NCBI RefSeq assembly: GCF_030867095.1
Contig: NC_081837.1
Coordinates: forward strand, 15,146,501-15,210,500
Reading direction: 5' to 3'
Origin: Alligator mississippiensis
Lineage: Eukaryota > Chordata > Crocodylia > Alligatoridae
Length of the DNA stretch: 64,000 nucleotides
Part shown: in pieces, positions 47,611 to 58,410 of the stretch
Layout of the letters: every line of letters starts with the position of its first letter
Numbering within the stretch: position 1 is the stretch's first letter
Position numbers and translations under genes: made by a program
Notes under the pieces: model-generated
Told to the model about the DNA's origin: nothing
Databases searched by the model: none
The model's input: the letters and a program-made list of their open reading frames with translations, nothing else

Positions 47611-48341
47611 ACTTGGCTCAATTTTTCTTTCACTATTGAGACTGTGAAGGAAACAGCTTTATTTTGTGATGTTGAATGCTTGCGTTGTTAAGTTATAAGC
47701 AAGCATAAAATAATAAAGGCAACCATAAAAATAGTGAAAATATTTAGTGCCATGTCCTTTCTTCTTCTTTGCAGCTATGAATGGTACTAGATGGAAAAAA
47801 AAAAAAAAATCAAAATCAAAACCCTGGTTCCTTTGTGGTGAAGGAAAAGGACGATCTAGGGAACCTGGCCAGTAAGAGCACTAATACAGTGACATTACGC
47901 TCACCAGCTGGCAAACTCGCACCATTTTTCCTAGGTATATATTTTTCTTTTAATATCTAGCATTAAGAATACCTTTCCCCATCTTCTAAAGTTAGCATTA
48001 TAATTGTAAGCAGGCAGGCTATCCTAGAATTAATTTTTTAATGAAATTCCATTATTAGACAATAAGAGATTGAGGACTTTTTAATAGGGATTTTAAAGAC
48101 AACCTTCCTCAGAAGGAAACATAATAGGATCATATCCTTATCATTCATTGTGCTGTATGAAAAGACCTGAAAATCTTACCCTGCCACCTGATTTTTACCT
48201 TAGACACAACAGGAAATTCAAACTGGAGCTTTAGCGGACTTAGTCAAAGACTAACTGGAAGTCTGAATTTTGGAGCGTGAGAAGCTTTGGTTTTTATTTG
48301 AAGAGGTGACAGTTTTTTATCTTTAGCAATGATACCACATT
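47611..48341. other. AT-rich DNA, nothing recognised
   Basis: Low-GC, stop-rich sequence. An A-run lies near 47796-47810. Confidence 0.45.
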
Positions 48342-49022
48342 CACTCCAATATAAGAGGATCGCCCATTAATTAGTTTCTATATATGGAACATTTATAAAT
48401 TTGTTATAATTTTCCAGGTTTAGAATTTAAGTATTGGAGGGTTGTCTTGAATTCCCGCCTCCCCCCACTAAAGCACGGAAAGCAGTGGCTGGGGGGTGGG
48501 TGTCAGGTGGCCCCCTTGCCCTCTGGCCTACATGCTTCCTCTCCCTGCAGCCCCCTACCCCCAGCCTCCTCCCCTTCCCCTTTCAACTTCCCAGTCTCCC
48601 CCAGTCTCTGTCCCTTCCCCAGCCCCTTCCAACTTCTCAATTTCTGTCCCTCCCTGCCTTCCCCCCACCTCCCACTTTACTTCCAGATGCTGCTGTGCTC
48701 TGGCTGCTCCTCCCTGGATCCTTTACCTGCTCATTCAGCAGTGTTTGTACCTGTGCTCTATACCTGGGAGAGACCCTAGCTTGAGCTCCAGCCAAGCTGT
48801 ACCTGACAGTAAAGGGCAGGTGGCAGCAGACGCTGCAGAGGGGGCAGGAAGCTGTTGTGAGTCTGACTTTGGCCCTGACCCATGCACAGGGCCAGAAAGA
48901 GCCTTAGGAGCTGCCTGCTCTCCCCTCTGCTTCCTATGCAAATATAAAATAAAGGGCTTTTTTCCCTATGCAGATGGGGAGGGGGACAGGAGAACTCATC
49001 TTATAGTCAAGTAAATACAGTA
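48342..49022. repeat. Hairpin-headed TIR repeat, copy 2
   Basis: Left end taccacattcactccaatat; right end reads back tactgtatttacttgactat, so it has TIRs. The head hairpin (gtttctatatatggaaca ... ttccaggtttagaattta) matches copies 1 and 3. GC-rich body with unsupported open frames. Probably a non-autonomous DNA transposon. Confidence 0.7.
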
Positions 49023-49675
49023 CTTTTCCCTCAAGAGTTGCTCGGGTGTTTCAATTAAAAAGAAATTAATGAGAAAAACCTGAATAAAAATAACTTCCCC
49101 ATCTTGATGAAACTTGATTAATTTGCTTGGTACCTTAATGACATCATCTTGCTAGTGTTCCAGATGTCCATAGCTTACAAAACAAACAAGAGCCTCTTTC
49201 AGGCCTTCCTGATACATTACAAAAATGTGAAAAAAGAAACTCCAATCAAACAACCCCCCCACCCCACACACACTAGGTCAGTGCCTCCCCCTCCCTTTTT
49301 TTGCAAGCTACTTCTATATCCCATATTATAATTTATTTGGTAGGTAGAGGAATCTGGAAATCCTGCCAGTTTCTCTGTCTTTTAATGTTCTCCGGGCTCA
49401 TTTAGTTTGTGGGCTTACTGCAATTCAGTGATTAATTTAAAAATGAGAGAAAATAGTGGAGAAAGTAAGAAATAATTCAAACAAAGATCAAATGAAAGTA
49501 TCCACAAAAAGTGAAGGGTTTGATTCTGCTCCTCCTTGATATGAAGGATGGGATATGAATACCAGTATATCATGTGTAAAAGGGAAAGGAACTGCACCAA
49601 AGCAAGATGACAGGAACAGGGCTTCAATTAGCCTCTACCATGGAGCATCTTTGAAGTTCTGAGACTACAAGGCTA

Positions 49676-50086
49676 GGTACAGACATCACACACAAACTGG
49701 TTTAAGTGATCAGAAACTGGTTTAAACCTGTAACAGAACAGATGTTCAGTGCCCATAAACCAGTTTGAAAATGGCTGAAACAAGTTTGAGATACTACGTT
49801 CAACCAGGTTTATCAGACTTAACTGGTTTGGGTCAAACCGGTTTATGCAATGTCTGTCCCAGACCCCTTGCTGATTTAAGTTAAATCGGACACCCCAGAA
49901 TCCTAGCATGCTCTCCGAGCTTGGCTGGGCTCTCTGCCCCACAGCAGTGTTGGTCCCTCCTCTCTACTCCCTGGCTGGAGCTCGGCACAGACTGCAGGTG
50001 CCCCTGCTCCCTGCCTCACCTCCCCATCCCTTCTGCCTTACAGACATCTCAGCATTAGCTAGCAGAGCTACGGGCTCACTCCATCC
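49676..50086. repeat. MITE fragment with repeated AACYGGTTTA motif
   Basis: Starts ggtacagacatcacacaca and holds about seven copies of aaactggttta, aaaccggttta or their reverse complement within 180 bp (49695-49850), then a GC-rich part. The right side is lost at the CR1 starting near 50087. Confidence 0.6.
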
Positions 50087-50850
50087 CATCTTCCAAGTCG
50101 CTGCAGATGTTGAACAAAACTGGCCCAAGGACAAACCCTTGGGTCACTTCAATTGATACCGGCAGCCAACCAGACATCAAGCCATTGATTACTACCCTTT
50201 AAGTCTATTGATCCAGCCAGTTTTCTGTCCGCCTAACAGTCCATTCATCCAATTCATACTTCTTTAGCTTGCTTGTGGAATATTGTGAGAGACCATATCA
50301 AAAGCCCTGCTAAAGTCAAGGTATATCATGTCTGCTGCACTCCTCACATCCACCAAGCCAGTCATCTTGTCATAGAAGGCAATCAGGTTGGTCAGGGCAT
50401 GACTTGCCCTTGTTGAATCCATGATGACTGTTCTTAATCACCTTCTTCTCCAAGTATTTAGAAATGGATTCCTTGAGGACCTGCTTCATGATTTTTCCAG
50501 TAACTGGGATGAGGCCAACTGGTCTGTAGTTCCCTGGATTCTCCTTTTTCCCCTTTCTTAAAAATGGGCACTATATTTGCCTTTTTCCAATCATCTGGGA
50601 CCTCTCCTTATCACCGCAAGTTTTCAAAGATAATAGCCAGTAGCTCTGCAATCAAATCAGCCAACTCCCTTAGCACCCTTGAGTGCATCCAGCTTTTCTG
50701 AATAGACTCCAGCCTGTTTTTTCACTGTTGGCTGCTCACCTCCTCCCCAAACTGTGCTGCCAGCTGCAGTAATCAGGAAGCTGACCTTGCCTGCAAAGAC
50801 TGAGGTAAAAAAAGGCATTGAGTACTTCAGCCTTTTCTGCATTAGGTGCA
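50087..50850 (-). mobile_element. CR1 LINE, reverse transcriptase fragment
   Basis: The complement carries CR1 RT text in order: gttgaacaaaactggccca, gccattgattactacccttt, ccagttttctgtccgcc, gcaatcaggttggtcagggc and actggtctgtagttccctgg. Frame broken. No 3' end. Confidence 0.85.
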
Positions 50851-51809
50851 AACAGAAGTGACAATTTTTGTCCAATTTGGCCACAGAAAGTGGTCTATAG
50901 CCATGACCAAACACAAGTGCATGGCTGCAGACTGCTTCAAAAATGACTGATCATGTGAAAATCTGAACCCTTATTGCATGAGGGGTCAGATGAAGATGTT
51001 TCAAAACAGAGCGTTTCTCTGGTATACCCGTTAGCATACCCCCGGTATACCATTTAAATGCTAATGGCATGCATCTGAAGGCATGTCAACCATTTGGCGG
51101 GAAGTCCCCAGGCCTGTTAACCCAATTTAATTTAATTTTTTATCCCTACACAGCACTGACTACTGTAGTTAGAATCAATTCCTGAATGAAACAGAACTCT
51201 GGCAGGTGCCAAGTGATTTCTGAAGAATGTGCTAGCTCATGCCTGTTCTGCAGTAATCCCCAAGAAACCATTTGACAGTTCATTCAGAATACTTGGATTT
51301 AGTTTGGTCTGGCTGCGTCCTCCACCTTCTACAACATTCCCCATCCTATACTCAGGATGCCCCTGTTCCAGGGGCTAAGGGATGTTTGTGATGTAAGGCC
51401 ATCACTCAGGGAATCTCCCATGTGCCAGGAGGATTAGGGTAGGGGTGGATCTAGCTTTTCTGGCCTTTTTATAGCAGTAGCATAAAGAAGCCAGAATGCA
51501 GCCTGGAATCAAGACTTGAACTCTCTAAAGTCTCACTGCACTCTTGGGGTGCTTGTATAAAGTGAGAGAAAAGGGAAGGATCCTCAGGACACTTGACGGG
51601 ACTGCAATTGATAGGGCTTGTGGTGGAGGAAAACGTGAGGTGTCACTTTTTAGAATAATGAGGAAACAAAAGCTCTATTAGTGATCCCCAGGCACCTAAT
51701 CCATGCTCATACCTGTGCTCCCACTTGCATGTGCAATGATTCTTAGAAGTCCCCTTTCTTATCATCACACCTTCCCCCTTTCAGCTGGCTAGGGGCTGAT
51801 ATTTGCTCG
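50851..51809. other. Unassigned DNA
   Basis: Nothing recognised beyond a short tandem ggtatacc phrase (51025-51055). Confidence 0.4.
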
Positions 51810-53104
51810 TGTAACCCAGGTACACCCAAGGGTGTGCCCTATTCTCAATCAGGCAGGAGGGGATGCTGTGAGAGGGATGCCACAATTTCTAGCAGATCCC
51901 TCTGTCCTCAATAGTTAGCCCAAGCCCAAAGTTCTTAACTATGTACAATTTATTGAGTTACCAACACACACATATATATAAAACTCTTTAAGATAGATAC
52001 AAATATACATATAAAGGTCTGTTAGCTGGAGGAAGTCGGCCCTAGGGAGGGCATTTGGGTAAGTACCCGTGCCTCAGGCCCAGAAGTGGGGTGGATCTCA
52101 GGACAGTCAATCCAGCAAGTTTATACCACAAGTGGGTTAGCTAATAAAGACATCCTTACAGAGCCCATTATACAGAATTAATACACCCAACTATTTATAA
52201 CACCAACTATAACAATAGATACCGAACAGGAAACATAACTATAGATATCAGACGCACCCTATATGGGTTCCAACCACTTGGTCCCTCAAATGGGATAGGG
52301 TCTTCTTCTCTTAGGCCCATTCCCCCCAGGGTCCCTTGCCCGGGGGTGCCTCCCCTGTGGGACCCGGGTTCTCAGTAACTCACAGTCCTTCCTCTGGGGG
52401 CTGTCAATTTGGCTTCTGGGTCCCTACACCGTCTCAGGCCTCCTGGAGCCGTCAGCCTCAAGTTGAGGGTTCTTCTCTCTGGGCCCTGGGCCCCATGTTA
52501 GGCACCCAGAGAGCTCCTATGGGAGCTGAGCCCTCATTGACTCTGGTTCCCCAGCCTTATGCTAGGGGTCTTTCCCCTTCCCGGGCTCTGCTCTGGGCAC
52601 CGGAGCTCTTTTAATTTAATGCTGAGCCACACTGCGGAGCTCTGGTTATCTGGTCTACAGCTGGGGCTAACTTCAGCAGCTTCAAGCTGCTCCTATGGCC
52701 AACTCTCTGTGTACCAACCTGAGCGCTATGTGGGGCCCAAGCAGCTTCGAGCTGCTCCCAGGGCCAACTCTTCATGCACCAATCGATGCACTGTCAAGGC
52801 TGAGGCAGGGTCCAGATGATGGTCTTTTCTAGAGCTCCTCTCTCCTTGCCATCCCTTGCTGCATCTGCCCAGAGTGCTGAGCACGCTGGGCTTTTATTTA
52901 CAGCAGAGGCTCCGCCCCTGAAGTCAGACAGATCTGCAAAGCGCAGTCTTCAATCAGGTCCAGGGGCTTCTCGCGTCCCCCACCTCTGAGCAGGGGTGGG
53001 GCAAGCCCCTCCCAGCTGTTACCTGATTGGTGGAAATGTTCCACCAGTTTGAAGTGTCCTTCTCCAAGCTGGGCTTTCCAGGCAAAAGCAGTGAGCCCGC
53101 CACA
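51810..53104 (-). mobile_element. LTR-like block, minus strand
   Basis: TG...CA ends on the plus strand (TGTAACCC...CCGCCACA). On the minus strand an A/T box (AAATAAAAG) lies about 200 bp from the start, as expected for U3/R. About 1.3 kb, no coding sequence. It contains a 64-bp tandem duplication (52677-52799). No 5-bp flanking duplication seen. Confidence 0.45.
52677..52799. repeat. Two-copy tandem repeat of about 64 bp
   Basis: gcagcttcaagctgctccta...ggccaactctctgtgtacc at 52677 repeats as gcagcttcgagctgctccca...ggccaactcttcatgcacc at 52741. Each unit starts with the palindrome gcagcttNNagctgc. Confidence 0.8.
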
Positions 53105-54759
53105 CTGGCGTTGGCAAATGGGTTATTTACTGGTTTGCCTGTATTGCAGTGAACTGGGTATGGTATCTGTGTACTTGTTAATGGATGGAAGCAGAACTTC
53201 TCAAATCTGCATCGTAGGTCCTACACGCCAATAAAATTTTTCTTTTGCTTATCAAGGAGGAGGCTATAATTATCCCTATTGTTATTGTGAAGTGACCATA
53301 GTGTGCAGCAGGCTAAGAACTGCCAAGTCCCACATGATCAGAGACTGGTTATAATATTATTATATTCACATATCTATTCATTAGCTCTTGAATATGAAAA
53401 ACATGAAAAAGAGTGAGAAGAGTTAAAGGGCCAACATTCAGCTTCAAAGTTACTGGGCCAAATATAGCCTGGGGTAACACCATTGCCACCCATGGAATGA
53501 CACCAGAGACTAACTTGCCCTGCTGCTTTGCAAAGGTGTCAGGATTCCCTGCTGCAAAGTCCCATGAAATGCTTGGGGAAAAAATTCAGAGCACATATTC
53601 TATGGAAACCAGATGGTGTTTTGATTAACTATTACTTTCAATAATCTGCAAAGGAGTAGCAGGAGGGCCTTGTAGGGGTTTCATGCAAGTGCCAATCTTA
53701 TCTTAGATGCAATCAAACTTTGATTTTTTTTTCACTCCTCCAAGCACACAGTCAGTGTTGACACCAACAGTGTAGCCATTGCTCTAAAAGTCATGCAATT
53801 ATTTTGTTTTATATTTAATATTATGGGGACCATAACTGCTCAGTTTCTGTAGCATTGACATTTGTATTAAGAACTCAGCAATAGTAATTTGGATACTGAC
53901 TGGTTCAGAGTTCTTGCTTCAGTAGTGGGTCTGGTTTTCTTCTCATTTACCACGAATGACTTTATACCATTGTGGTAATTCCACTGACTGGTTTGTTCAG
54001 GTGCAAGTGGGAGGAGGAGATGCTTGTAGCCTAGAAGATTATCAGGCCCTTGCTGCAAAGATGAACTTTGCTAACTGTGCCTGTAATTAGATTTTGACAA
54101 ATAAAGAACAATGCAGTCCCAGAGTTTGGGGAATAGATGGTTACTGCCAAACCACAATAAATGCCTTTGTCTGGAACTCATGAACTAGTAACATAGCTAG
54201 GGAGGGTGTGCCCTTGTCTAATATTCTCTTGCAGTAAATTCTCAGGGTCATTTTACACGGACTCAGATAGATGTCATGGAATGAGCAGAGTAACAACCTT
54301 TTTATTTCTCTAAAGAAAGGAAGAGACAGTGGCACTCAAAGAACCAGATGGCATCGTTTTGTGTTCCTGTCTTGAAGGTATGCAAGCACACTGCACTACC
54401 CACCTTGAGACAATGCTTTATTAACTGTGAGTCACACCTGAGAGAATTTGAGTTACCTCTACAACTGAGCTCCAGCTGTACAGTTAGGAGCAGGATCCCA
54501 ACTTCCTCAAATTCAGAGAGGCTTAATGGTGATCTGATTCAGTTTTATCTTGATTGCAAATACCTGTGTGCAAACAGGAAAAGAAACAAGAGGCCATGTC
54601 TGCACAGCACCATAGGAGTGGTAGGAACTTTTGTATCACAGAATCCAGTCCCCTGTATTTGCAGGCAACCATGTTCTATAATCAGGTTTAGAAAACCTGT
54701 GAAGTCTAATCTTAAAACTAATTAGATGTGGTCGGCCCTACTAAAGGCTGGTGCTGAAT
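53105..54759. other. AT-rich DNA, little recognised
   Basis: 53440-53530 (tgggccaaatatagcctggg ... aatgacaccag) is an old amniote repeat. A 125-codon plus frame (54348-54725) shows no domain and runs into the LINE at 54760. Confidence 0.4.
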
Positions 54760-56600
54760 CTCACTGTTCTAATGATCAAAAGTCTTCTTCTAATTTATGC
54801 ATGCTCAGTTTATAGCCAACTGTACTTTTGCTAACATTGTCCATTAGCTTAGATTTTCTCCTTTCTGGATAGTTACCCTCCATATATTCATAGTCAGCCT
54901 CCTGGTCTTTATTTTGCTAGACTAAACAAGCCAAGCTGTATGATTTTCATCCTCTAAATAATCTCTCCATCCTAGTGGCCCTTCCCTGCGTTTGTTCTGG
55001 TTTGCATAGATCTTTTCTGAACCTGGGTGACCAAAATTATACATATTATTCTAGGTACCACCAATCCCTTCTACAATGGCACTAACTTTTCCATATATCT
55101 ACTAGAATATCTTGTTGGATGCATCCTAAGTTTACATCTGCCTCTTTTCATAGCTACACTGTTTTCCTGTGATCAACTAATACACCAAGCTCTTTCTCCT
55201 TTTCTATTGTTTCCAACTGATGACCCTCAGCATAGAGCAGAAATTCTTGCTTGTACATAAGTGCATGATATTGCATTGTGTGCTCTTGAATTTCATCCAA
55301 TTTCTATTACTTCTGTTCTCAAGGTAATCTAGTTCTTCCTATCATGATCCTCCTCTGTACTGACATCTACAGATTTACTATTTGCCAGCAAATTTTGTAA
55401 GCATATACCTTTTTGCATCAACATCATTAATGCAAATATTAAATGATTAGTCTTGAGACTGATCCTTGAGAATAACTGCAGATTTTCCCCATTTTAAGAA
55501 GCCTTAAAAAGTATGTTTGTTGCTCCACTGTGAGACTTCCTTTGAACAAGTGTAATTGCTACATACTCGGGCTCTGCAAAGCTTCAGGAGCTGATTCAGA
55601 GGAGATTTGGTCCGATTCAGTGGCCAAGTCTCTGAATCCGAATCAAATCAGGAGATCAATAAAAAGGTCCCAATTGATTCAAAGCTCTCTGAATCGATTT
55701 GGAAAAGATTCAGAGACCGTCAGAGATTCAGGCAGTCCCCGCTCACTGCCGCAGGGAACTGGACCAGGACTCCGTGCTGGTAAGTAAGGGGTGGGGGAAA
55801 GAGGGCTGGAGAAGGGGACCATGGAGGGACCCCTGCCAGGCCCCATCCCCTGCCTGCTCCCCAAGCCCCCTGAGCACCCCCCAGCCCCTGCCCACTCTCG
55901 CAGCCACATCAATGGCTGCCCTGCCAGGCCCCAGCTCCCAGCTCCTTAAAAAAGAAAAAAAAAAGGCCCACCGGCTGCTGGCAAGAAGGGAGGGAGATCC
56001 CCAATGCCCCACGCTGCGTGGTGAGGCTCTGTCATCAGCCCCCATCCCCTGCCCACTCTCCCCCCTTCCATGGCTGCCCTGCCTGCTCTAGCTCCTGGTT
56101 CTTTAAAAAAAAAAAAAAAAAGCTCCACACTCATTGGCTGCTGCAGCAGCCATCAGGGCTTTTGGGGGCTCATAACAGAGGCCCCCCACATAGCACGGGC
56201 AGCAGGGATCACCCCCCCCCCCCAACCTGGCAGCAGCTGGTGAATTTGGGGCTTTTTTTTTTTTTTTTTAAAGAGCTGGGAGGGTGGGGCCTGGCAGGGC
56301 AGCCATTGACAGGGCTAGGAGAGTGGGTGGGGAATGGGGCCTGTCCAATTCAGAGATGCGGCCAATTCATCAGCAGTTGAATCTCTGAATCAGATTCGGC
56401 TGAACCAATTCGGGACAGTGATTCAAATCACCAAATTGAATCACTGTCCCCCAAATCAGCTGAATCCGAATCCAAAGTGAATACTAGATGCTTCGCACAG
56501 ACCTACTACATACCTCATGCTAACACTTTAACCAATCTAGTTTCAAATGTCCAATGCAATGAGATATCTATTACTTTTTTAGCAAACCACTGCATAGTTG
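54760..56600 (-). mobile_element. Old L3/CR1-like LINE, split by a hAT
   Basis: The minus strand of 54760-55560 and about 56506-56600 carries old LINE RT text (complement of cctgggtgaccaaaattata, ctcagcatagagcagaaatt, cttgagactgatccttgaga), parallel to 22755-25400. The hAT at 55567-56505 interrupts it; the LINE text continues directly after it. No intact frame. Confidence 0.6.
55567..56505. mobile_element. hAT element, exact 8-bp duplication
   Basis: Left end TCGGGCTCTGCAAAGCTTC; right end reads back TAGGTCTGTGCGAAGCATC. Flanks are identical ctacatac (55559-55566 and 56506-56513). Arms carry gattcag/ctgaatc motifs. The interior (55730-56300) has the block ctggaccaggactccgtgc followed by tggtaagtaagg, plus A-rich runs, and matches part of 26450-26690. 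Same TIR family as 36381-37432 and 43302-44070. Confidence 0.9.
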
Positions 56601-58044
56601 AACACATTTCACCTAGAGGAACAATATTTTTCTGATACTCAGCAGTAAACAGTTGATAGTCGTTTTATTTCCACTAAGTTGTTCAAATGACTAACTCTTA
56701 ATTGCTAGATGATAACAGAATACAGTATTACCCTGAGTTTTGTATATGCAATAGACTATTTTCTTACTGTTAAACCAGTGCGTCTGAGGCCTTTCAGTAG
56801 AAGGACAAGGTTACAATACTGTACCAATGAAGAACAAATGTAGGAGCGTATTAATATCTCTATATTCTGTTTGAATAGGTCAGGATAAAATCCCACTCCA
56901 AGGTCCTGATTCCAGGTTATTTCCACAGTCACAGCAATGCAACTGATATCACAAAGTCCATCTTGAAATAAAATAGCCATATAGTTCCTGACATGGGGAA
57001 AACAGACAACCAAGAAGCGTAATTAATTTCAACCCATGGCCGAAAGACTAATTTGTAAGAAATGTACAGCAGGCGCAAGGTTCATCCCCACCCAGAAAGG
57101 AAAGAAGACTTAATCCACTTAACTGGAGGCTGCTGCAAGATTCAATAGTCCTTGGCACTACAGAGATTAGTGACATGGGGGTGGAGGACTTGTACTTCCT
57201 GATTAATCCTTAGTTCTTCCCCATCCTATGACTTCCCAGAATGATGCCCAAAAATCTTTTTGAAATTCCCAGGTGTAGTGGTGGTGACCCAAAAGGGAAA
57301 AGAGCTTCTGCTGTAAATTGTCCAGTTTTGGAGGATGCTGAGGAGATTGCCTGTTTTCTGTGGCTTCCTTTCCACACAGCCATAGCCCTGTTTTAAAATC
57401 TGTTCGTGGAGAGCAGTGTTAGGCATAAATCAGTTTCTGGAGATTTTGTATTTGTCCCTCTGCCCCCTGGTTATGTCTGAATTTACAAGTACATGATAAT
57501 TACTGTGGACTTTAGCCAGTAGAGGCTGTTAGCTATAATCTCTTAATCCTGACAGTGAGGGTTTAAAAATGTTTGTCACAGTACACCTCCAGCCCCTGCG
57601 TCATCTCCTCCAGAGCATCTCATTTGGACCTCAAGACTCTAGCCAACATCTTTCCTGGAATAGGAACCCCTATTCCCTTCCCTCTAGATTTTAGGTTTCA
57701 GTCCCCATGCAATCACTGTCATAATCTCAGATGGAAAGTTAGCTCAGCACCTTCACTTCTGTTCTCTCTCAGGTGAGTGGGTGAGTCCACTAACTTTTTA
57801 AATCTGGAATCGCTCAAAAACTAGCTTACGGTCTCAAGTCAATTTGGTGGGACTCAAATTACATGTCAGTAGTACACACCATAATGTATAATGGCTGGAA
57901 GACTGATGGGTAAAATAGCAGTGTTGCTGCTAGGAAAATGTTTTAGGACAGTACTTGTTTGAAACATTCCCTTGTACACTGTACAGGTGGCTAAAGGGAA
58001 AATAATCTAAAACAGCATCAAATATATCTGTTCTTCAGTTAGGC
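56601..58044. other. Unassigned DNA
   Basis: A near-consensus donor (tctcag|gtgagtgg) sits near 57772 (+) after a C/T-rich stretch. No acceptor-bounded coding frame with a recognisable product accompanies it. Confidence 0.4.
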
Positions 58045-58410
58045 CAGGGCTGTCCAACTGGTGGCCCATGGGCCACACGTGGCTTCCCTTCCAAAGGGTT
58101 AGCATAAAGCCTACAGGCACCTGCCCCACCACTCCTCCCCCACTCGCCCCAGGTGCTCCTGCCCCTGTAGCTGGGAGGGCGCTGCAATGCCTGAGCTGCT
58201 TGCATGGCAAAGGCAGTTGGGCTACCTCTGGTAGGTGTGTGAGGTGGGTGGTACACGCAGCTGGGAGGGAGCTTGGCTGCCAGTGCTGCAGGGCTGACTG
58301 TGTGGTGCACATGGCTGGGTGGGGAGAGAGCCAGGCTTCCTACTTTGCATATGGCGAGAAGGTGCTAGGCAACCCATGGGTGGTGGGGAGCCGGGGGGAC
58401 AGTTGTCAGA
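58045..58410. mobile_element. hAT element, CAGGGCTGTCCAACTGG end
   Basis: Left end CAGGGCTGTCCAACTGGTGG is a classic hAT terminus. The GC-rich interior ends near ggggggacagttgtcag; the right terminus is degraded, and no duplication can be read. Confidence 0.6.
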
